From Brachionus plicatilis (lineage: Eukaryota; Rotifera; Eurotatoria; Ploima; Brachionidae): a DNA stretch of 64,000 nt. The stretch's first letter is position 1. Each line of letters opens with the position of its first letter. Made by a program: the position numbers and the translations under genes. Under the pieces are notes generated by a model. That model ran no database searches and was not told where the DNA came from. It was given only the letters and a program-made list of their open reading frames with translations. Below, piece after piece: positions 56,581 through 64,000 of the stretch. The stretch lies in the NCBI GenBank assembly GCA_010279815.1, contig QEOQ01000014.1, forward strand, positions 124,001 through 188,000. Direction: 5' to 3'.

Positions 56581-56969
56581 CGATTAGTAATTTCTTTTTA
56601 TTTATTGAAAAATGACGTAATCAACTTGTGATCTACAATAAACAATATTATTTAGCTTTTTGCCTTAAGTTTGTTTATCTTAATTAAAGTTGCAACAAAA
56701 AGCATTTAATGCGTAATATGGATCATGAAATCCATCAAGATTTCATGGCCTAAAAATTGGCTCTGTCAGCCTTAAAGATAACAGCTAGGCAACTTGAAAA
56801 ATATGCCCAACTCTCACAAGTAGTTTGCATTTGATATTGATCTTAGCTTGGCTGATACAAGCTCTCTTAAATGCTTTTACCGATCTTAATGGATTTGAAA
56901 TTAGGAAAATAGCTGCGGGCCTCTTAAGTTTGTACAATTTGTGGCTTAATTGATTTTTTGCTTGATATT

Positions 56970-57060
56970 TAAAGCATGTTCAAGACACTTGACTCTGACC
57001 CGGAGGATTATGGTCCTAAATATCAATCTCTCGGCAACCAGGTCGCCCATTCACTTAATC
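56970..57060 (-). other. Diverged tRNA-like segment or SINE head
   Basis: On the minus strand CTGGTTGCCGAGAGATTG resembles an A box and D arm of a class II tRNA, and AGGACCATAATCCT forms a 4-bp anticodon-like stem-loop; no proper T arm or acceptor pairing follows. It could be an old SINE or tRNA relic. Confidence 0.3.
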
Positions 57061-57159
57061 CACGCGAAAGCTTACGCTACAGACACATTGAGAAAACACC
57101 CCGGAAAATTTTTAATCATGGGATTTGAACCTTGTTCGGAAGAAAAAGAATAAAAAAAT

Positions 57160-60100
57160 TAATTTATCGATCAATCATTTTTTGTATTTTTTATGGTAAA
57201 TAAATCTTTTAATAAAGTATTCTATTCAAATAAATCATTTCTGACTTTTGGCCAAAATTACTCAATAGATATTTGATTTTTGGGCTAAGAAAAGAAAATT
57301 TGTTCTAAGCTCGTTTAAATACACTTGTTGTTGCACACACTAATTGGCCTAACTAATAAAAATTTAAATAATTTAACTTGGCCATTGACGTCAAATTAAT
57401 TTTTTTTGAATAATATGGAAAATTTCTCATTTAAAATGGAAAAGGTGATGCTATTGATAAAAAAAATAAATTGACATGTGCAATTGTAGACTAATAATTT
57501 AGTCAAATTAAATTAAAATTCAGCTCAAATTTAAATGACTTGGCTATTTGACTTAAAATAATTCCCAATAATTATTGATCTATCAACAGATAAAAAATAA
57601 AAATTAAAAAAATATGCCTTCTACTCATCATGCAAAAAAATTGTTGATTTATGTTCTCCAACTGTTATTCATTAAAAATTTAATATTTTGTGCAACATGA
57701 TAATGGAAAATTCAAAATACTATAATTTTATCAAAAAAATTTACATTTATTGTGCTCATGGTTAATCTCTAATATATTTTAATAATAAAAATTTCTTTTG
57801 TACAAATAAAAGTTTTTGTGGTTAATGTTTTCCGATTGTTAATTATTAAAGAAAATTTTCAAAATATTAAACCAAAAATTAAATTAACTTTTTCTTTTTG
57901 TTTTGGTCAATTTATAATCTCTTTAAAAAAAGAAAAATTAACAATAATTTAATGATCTATTTTTTCACTGATATTTATTAAAGAAAGAAATATTTTCAAG
58001 AAAATTTCTAAAGAAAAAATAACTTTGGAAAAAATCAAACCAAAAATAATTTTTATTTCTGTTTTGGTCAATATATTTTAAAAAGAATAAAATAGTTTTT
58101 TTTTTTTTTTTAATTTAATATTCATTTTTCAATAACTTTTATTAGTAAAAAAGAAATATGAATATGGAAAAATTTTAAAGAAAAACTTAAAAAAATGAAA
58201 CCAAAAATTAAATTTTTTTTTCTGCTGTGGCCAATCTTTAATCTTTTTAAGAAAAAATAAATTTAATAATTAAATATGTTTATTTTGAAAGAAGAAGAAA
58301 AAAAACAAACATTTTTCTAATAGCCTAAAGCAGAGATCAATATGCCAATTTTATTGATTTAATTAAAATTTTTACTTGCTCAAAGTCGCTTGTCGTAGAA
58401 GCCTTTAAAAATTTGAATCGATTTCGATTAAATTTGAAATAGATTAATTTTGAAATATTTCAAAACACGTCAAATTTGAATTCCTCTAATTAGTAGCTTT
58501 AGTCGAACCAAAATTGCATGCTTGCCTGTTTTGTTTTTAACCTAATTTTTTATATTAAACGATCTCGGTAAATTTTTGATTTCTACAATAAATATAATTT
58601 ATCTTTCAAAGCAAGCTTTGCACACTGGGAATAAAAATTTTAAATCTTCAACTATATTTATATCTATTCTAGTTTAAGCAATTTAGATGGGCAGAAAGTT
58701 AATTTAAAGTTGGGTATATGCCGACTTAGACTTGTAATTAACAAATTGCTTTGGCTTAAACAGAAATTGGCAAATTTGTTCTTTATTAAAATGATTAATC
58801 TTATTAGGGTCTTCAAAAACAGATACTGCTTGTCGATTATGACTAATCTCTATTCAAGAAAAAGCTTGAGCCAAGTTTTTTATTTTTAAATAAAACTCTC
58901 AACGATTTTAGCCTATAAATCAACATTTAAGTACAGATATTTGATATTTTTGTCCCGACAGCGCCATTTCTTTTCGTTCAAGCATTCGAAATTCTTTTTG
59001 TTTGTTTCTATTGAAAGAGAATATTTGGTTTGAATTACAACAAAAAAATATAGATTTAAATTCAATTAAAAAAAAAAATTAGAGCAAAAATTCTATTTAA
59101 ATTTAGCTTTTGGCCAGCAAAGCGGCTTTAAAGTTTTTGAAAAAATATTGACTCATTTCGAATGGTAATCGATAAGGCCGGTGGAATTTACAGTTGGTGT
59201 CTCTAGATGAACTAGACCTTAAAAATAATGTTCTCATTTTTACTCTGAATAAATAAATAAATAAATAAATAAAATAATTTAGGCTTTTTTTTCTATGAAA
59301 GACTTCAAACAAAGATAATTCGGTTTGGTTATTTTATATAAAAGAGAAAAATAAATTATAAAAAATTTTATTTGTGAGTAAATTTAGAATTGGTGCACTG
59401 AGGGAATTAAGAGTGAATGAGGATTAAAAAAACGTCAAACTTTAAAAAAAGTAATAAAATTTATCTTTTTTAAACACAGAGCAATAAAAAATACTAAAAT
59501 ATTTCATAAAAATTTACGCAATAATTACGTCATTTTTTTTCTATTTTTTAAAACTGCAAAAGAAAATTGGCGCTTTATTGAATTAAAATTTTATTTGATA
59601 TTAAAAAACGATTAGGGTGTAAGATAATCAGCTAACATTTTAAAATTCTGGATTTTTTAAATAATAAATTTTCAATATTTGGTTTACATTTTTTAAATAA
59701 ATTTTAAATAATATTCGACAATTTTGATGTGAAAACATTTTGTATTTTTTTAACTTTAATGACTAGATAATTGACAACCTAATATCTTGATTTTATTTCT
59801 ATATCTTTTTTAATCTATCTAACTATTTAGCTTTTTATCAAATTTAAGAGTTTTAATAATTATATTTAAGACTTTCAAAGACCATCTTTCTTCATTTTCC
59901 ATTTCTTCTTTTTATCTTAAAAAATCAACATATTATGAAAATAATTATCTGATTACTAATATTAACTCTTTTTGGTGGTTTAATATTTCAATTATTTGAA
60001 TGCTTTTAAGAAATCTTTTTCCATATAGTTGTTTCAAAAAGGAAAATTTAAAATTAAAAATTTGATTTCGACTTTTAAACAAAAAATTCAAATTCATTGA

Positions 60101-60300
60101 AATAACTAATTTATCACCAGTTTGGCTTGGTGAATACAAAAATACCTATAATTGCATAAAATTACATGATTGAAAAAAAAATGATTTAGTATAGAAATAA
60201 ATTTTGAATCTAGTTTTTCTAATTTTTAAAGAAAAATAATATTTGGCCTTACATTCCAAGGCTTTTTTCTTTCTTTCATTTTTCAATAAAAAGAAATCTC
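57160..60300. other. AT-rich gene-free stretch
   Basis: Several short open frames, none with coding character or family motifs. It contains an AAAT microsatellite at about 59247-59272 and four loosely similar motifs (TGTTTTGGTCAAT followed by poly-A and TTAA-rich DNA) at 57.9-58.25 kb. No gene called. Confidence 0.5.
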
Positions 60301-60314
60301 CTAAAATAAATCGA

Positions 60315-60360
60315 AAAGAGCATTAGTTCGATACAGATGAACAAATAAATAATAATAAAA
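60315..60360 (+). mobile_element. Retroposon 3' tail (GATACAGATGAACAAATAAA type)
   Basis: AGTTCGATACAGATGAAC followed by AAATAAATAATAATAAAAAC; same family as 17.94 kb. Confidence 0.5.
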
Positions 60361-61039
60361 ACTTAAAGTAGATATATCTGCTAATTTTTATAATTGAGAC
60401 TAAAATTATTTTATGTATTTTAGGTAATTTTATTTAAGGAATAAACCGCCGTGCAAAATTTGATTAAATTTATTTATTATTAAATGACAAACTTTGGAAC
60501 ATTCTTTATTGAGCTATATTTTTTATCATCTGATACTTAAATTAAGTTTCTTATCAAAAATTTATGCTTTTTATGATTTATTAAATTTTTCTTTAAATTA
60601 AATTGAAATCATTCCGATCATTAACTGTTTATTTTTTTGATTACACAAAAAACTAATTAAATAAATTGTATGCTTTAGTCACATATTACGTGTTTATTCA
60701 ATAATCTTTATTGATTTTAATACGAATTTATAAAATTTTTAAGATTGTGACGATATTTCCAACAAAACTATGACAATTTTTTAAACTTAAATTTTAAATT
60801 AATTGTTTCGTTTACTTAAAAAATTAAACAAATTAAAAGTCTATCAAAATTAGATTTAATCATGTAAAAAAAAATTGTTTCTTGCTGAAAAAAATAATTA
60901 TAATTATCAATTAATCATTTTTTTCATTAACATTAATGAAAACAATGCTGACTGCTGCGATCAAAATTAAACATTTTCATACTAATCTTTCTAATGACAG
61001 GCTTTATTGAGTATTAATTTATTTTTAGTTTTAAAATTT

Positions 61040-61082
61040 AGGCCATATTTGGATACGTGCAATAATAAAATAAATAAATGTT
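61040..61082 (+). mobile_element. Retroposon 3' tail
   Basis: TAGGCCATATTTGGATACGT then GCAATAATAAAATAAATAAATG. Hairpin plus AATAAA-rich tail as in the other members. Confidence 0.4.
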
Positions 61083-61979
61083 AAATAACAAAATATAATT
61101 CAGTATAAATGGTTATTTTTTTAGATTGAAAAGGTAAAATTTTAAGAAAATCGAAAATAAAATTTTTAAGAATTTTAAGTTTTTTTTTGAAAAATTTTAC
61201 TAAAAATGTCATTAGATGAATTTTTTTCTTGCATTTCTTAAATTTTTTTGATCAATTAAAAAGTTTTAGGTCTTTATTATTCGAATCTTCTCTCACGACT
61301 TTGACTTGAAGATTAGAATAATGACTTGAAGTCACACGAATTTCATAAAATTCTGATCACCACTTCATCCACTTTTAAATAATAACATGATAAAAGACAA
61401 CACCGAGCAAGAAAAGCTCGTACTGCTTTTACCTAAATTATCCAAGGATTTTATTTTTAAATGAATAATAATAATAAAGAAGCTGACTAAAATATGGCAG
61501 ATAAAACTTGTTTAACGTTTTAAATCAATTTTGTAAAATGTTCGACATAAAATGCTGATCAGAACAGTAAATAAGCAAAGGCATTTTTGAATCTTTTAAA
61601 TGGCGTACAAGAACAAAGCAGATTTAAAACAAAAATCGAAATTAAAAAAATCAACCAAATTTTATCAATATTTTAGGAATTCAATATTTTCAGAGAAGAT
61701 ATTGGTAAAAACTTTAAAAAAAAATTTTTTCTTACTTTATAGAAAAATAATATTCAATTTTATAAAAAGAATCTTAAATTTTCTAAAATGTTAAAAAGAA
61801 GTTACATTTTTCAGTGGAATACAATATTAACTGACAAGGAATATTAGTAGTTTAAAATTTTTCAGAATCAAGCAATAGCAAATATTCTCGCTTTTATTGT
61901 TTTATTTAAAGTAAAAAATGATTTTTAAATTTTTGATTAACATTATTTCAAAGTAAAATACATCGGCATATGTTTTTGA

Positions 61980-62676
61980 CTTACCTCTAAATTATTAAAA
62001 AGTACCTCTAAAATATAACAATTTACCTCTAATTTATTAAAACATAAGCTAAATTGTTATTTTTAAGCTATTTTAATAAAAAAACTCTATTCTAATAAAA
62101 AAGTATCTAAATTAGTAAACTAGCAGATATTTTATTAAAAAAAATCTAATTAAAGAAAAAAAAAAGTTAATGAAAGAAAAAATAAAAAGCTAATTAGAGA
62201 AAAAAAAGAAAGTAATATTTAATTTTGTTTGCATTTGTTTGGAAAATACAAATAACGTTTCATACGCATTTCTGAGTTACAAACTCGACAATACTTTTTC
62301 GTTTCATCAACACGAATTCCTTTGATGCAATTGTTTCATTTTTCTGACGTTGCAAACACGATGCATTTTTCTTCGGTGCTCCCCTTTTTCTGTCCGATTC
62401 AATTGGTAAACCCATTGCTACCAATGGGTAAATGTCAATTAAATGAAACATTTGAATTTTTTAATTAACAGAGTTTAATTCATAAAATAAATGTTTTTTA
62501 ATTGATTAGCTTTTTTTTTAATAATTAGCTGCAGTTTTCATTTATTAGCGGGTTTTTTAATATTTAGATCAGTTGTTTTAGATTTAGAAGTCTCTTTAAT
62601 TTATTTAAGGTGAACTTTTAATATTAGAGGTAAGTTTTTATATTTTAGAGGTATTTTTTAATAATTTAGAGGTAAG
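61980..62676. mobile_element. Inverted-repeat DNA element with TTACCTCTAAA subrepeats
   Basis: The ends CTTACCTCTAAATTATTAAA and complement are built from three spaced copies of the word ACCTCTAA per arm, giving arms of about 60 bp with length differences between subrepeats. The interior keeps a short minus-strand frame with a transposon-like basic motif. No clear target duplication seen. Confidence 0.7.
62260..62451 (-). pseudogene. Short remnant frame inside the inverted-repeat element
   Basis: 63-residue frame with ESDRKRGAPKKNASCLQRQK, reminiscent of the basic region in FLYWCH/MULE-type transposon proteins. No zinc-finger or DDE residues. The assignment to MULE is tentative. Confidence 0.35.
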
Positions 62677-62978
62677 CAAAGAATTTATGCGAAATACATC
62701 TTGATATAAAATCATTTTATTAATTAATTTTGCATAGATTTAATTTTTTGATAATTATTTTAAATATTGAAATAATACATCAATCAAAAAAATTGAATTT
62801 AGAGTATTAACAACATTTATACAATTAAGAGTAAGAATGCTTGAGATAATAAACTCTATTGCTAGAAATTATCATTAGGCTCATATATATTCAATGAAAA
62901 GGCTTTTTTGCCAATGTTTAATGGGAGATTTCTCCAATTTTTCGGTTCAAAGTATGTATGACACATATCTTAAAATAA

Positions 62979-63165
62979 GAGTTGTTTAAAAGTCCCAAAA
63001 AAAGTCCAAGTCCGGACTATTTTTTTAAAATTTGCTAGATCAAGCTTCATATCAAAAAGTTTACTCTTGGGTTATCTAATGCAATAGATTTGCCATTAAT
63101 CAGAATTTTCTTGCAATTTTAGCATAAAAGTCTTCACAATTCTTCTTCAGTATTCAAAATTACTA
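62979..63165. repeat. AAGTC-rich inverted-repeat element, copy 6
   Basis: Starts GAGTTGTTTAAAAGTCCC, contains AAGTCCAAGTCCGGACT, and shares ATCAAGCTTCATATC-type and CTAATGCAATAGATTTGCCA blocks with the inverted interior of copy 1, then ends at the LINE that follows. Confidence 0.65.
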
Positions 63166-64000
63166 GATCCCAAGAAATCAATGGGTCCAGATGGAATTCA
63201 TCCTTCACTCCTTAAAAGTTGCGCTTTAACGCTGGCAATACCATTATGTTCAATTTACAAAAAGTCATTAGCAAATATTACTCCTTTGCACAAAAAAGGA
63301 AGTTGAATTGAGGCGACCAAAAAAATACCGTTTTTTTTACTTCAATTCCATGTAAAATTCTGGAAAAATAATCAAGAACAAAATATATTGACACCTAAAA
63401 GAAAACAGTTCTTTGAGCAACATGGTTTTGTGGCAAATAGATTTTTCACAACCAAATAACTAGAAGCACAGGGTTTGATCACAGGAAATGGAGCTATTAA
63501 TAAATGCATCGATATTTTCTATGCTGATTTTAAAAAGGCTTTCGACAAAGTCACGCACTCAAAATTAATTATTAAATTAAGAACTAATGGAATAGGAGGT
63601 AATCTTGTAAATTGGACTCAAATTTTCTTACCAATAAATTTCAACGACTAACAATGGGAAACGCTTCGTCAACATTTAAACCAGTGCAAAGTGTACTACT
63701 GGTCCTTGGACCTCTCTTATTCATTCAATATATAAAAGATCTTCCAAACAAAATTAAATGGAATATTTCAGTGTATGCTGATGATACCAAAATCTTTAAA
63801 ATACTGGTAGATTTTCTTAAATCATTACAGACTGACAATGGGCATAGTGAAATTTAGTACAAAAAGCAAAAACAAAATATTAAAAATTCCAAAGCTTAAG
63901 TTCTGAAGGACCAAAACATGTTCTGTAAATTGTAGCATCTGATACATTCTTTGTACCACCAATATACTGATTCTGCAAAACTCTGCAATAAATCTGCAAA
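63160..64000 (+). mobile_element. Jockey/CR1-like LINE reverse transcriptase, inactivated, runs off the right edge
   Basis: Plus-strand blocks in order: KKSMGPDGIHPSLLKSCA, then ADFKKAFDKVTHSKLIIKL, GNLVNW, then after a frameshift SVYADDTKIFKI, which keeps the catalytic YADD. Internal stops (for example after LHKKGS) and several frameshifts show it is dead. Same superfamily as the LINE pieces at 16.2-17.3 and 37.2-37.7 kb. Confidence 0.85.

Noticed and set aside
56950..57153. 67-codon plus-strand frame
   Set aside because: It overlaps the tRNA-like relic; codon content shows no protein family.
59103..59312. 69-codon minus-strand frame ending NFKAALLAKS
   Set aside because: Its middle looks faintly protein-like but the start is microsatellite-derived and I cannot place it in any family.

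Overview
The window is nuclear DNA from a very AT-rich animal genome. The evidence is spliced protein-coding genes with many introns of about 50 to 75 bases, DEG/ENaC sodium channels, a dystroglycan-type adhesion receptor, the m6A-writer subunit virilizer/VIRMA, a CYP4-type cytochrome P450, 5S rRNA and tRNA genes, and many LINE, LTR and terminal-inverted-repeat element remnants. Composition, compact introns and gene content suit a small invertebrate such as a monogonont rotifer. That placement is inference, because no species-diagnostic marker is present.

Layout. 3-647 (+) is the C-terminal end of mitochondrial glutamyl-tRNA synthetase (EARS2), open at the left edge. 2591-4009 (-) is a single-exon DEG/ENaC channel. 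4.3-6.3 kb is a scrapyard of scrambled local duplications, a GC-rich retroposon end and a small MITE. tRNA-Leu(UAA) lies at 6939. A small three-exon coiled-coil gene occupies 7295-7858. A TTAA-flanked MITE sits at 8581-9040. 9680-14942 (+) is VIRMA, almost all in one huge exon plus two short C-terminal exons. 16.2-18 kb holds LINE remnants. 18049-31882 (-) is a complete 14-exon, two-catalytic-unit GH31 alpha-glucosidase of the maltase-glucoamylase/sucrase-isomaltase type, with a decayed Ty3/gypsy element in one intron.

32.5-48 kb is a Pol III gene district: tRNA-Gly, 5S, tRNA-Lys on the plus strand, then tRNA-Lys, 5S, tRNA-Gly on the minus strand in mirror order, then one more tRNA-Lys. It is rich in long inverted repeats. 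A complete six-exon CYP4-like P450 (38619-41491, -) lies in the middle and a second DEG/ENaC gene (45037-46473, -) lies to the right. A third DEG/ENaC copy survives as a broken fragment at 34.7 kb.

The most unusual object is at 35208-35561. It is a tRNA-Gly-like scaffold (perfect acceptor and D stems, a T-arm-like 3' end, a T-run terminator) whose middle is expanded by about six tandem copies of a 37-bp unit, each able to fold as a hairpin. 49306-49992 is a terminal-inverted-repeat transposon with an 8-bp target duplication. 50286-55902 (-) is a short dystroglycan-like gene whose signal-peptide exon lies about 4 kb upstream. From 56 to 62 kb the sequence is AT-rich without a convincing gene. 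The window closes with a MULE-like inverted-repeat element and a dead LINE reverse transcriptase.

Genes are annotated from reading frames, splice sites checked for phase, and remembered family motifs. No database search was run.
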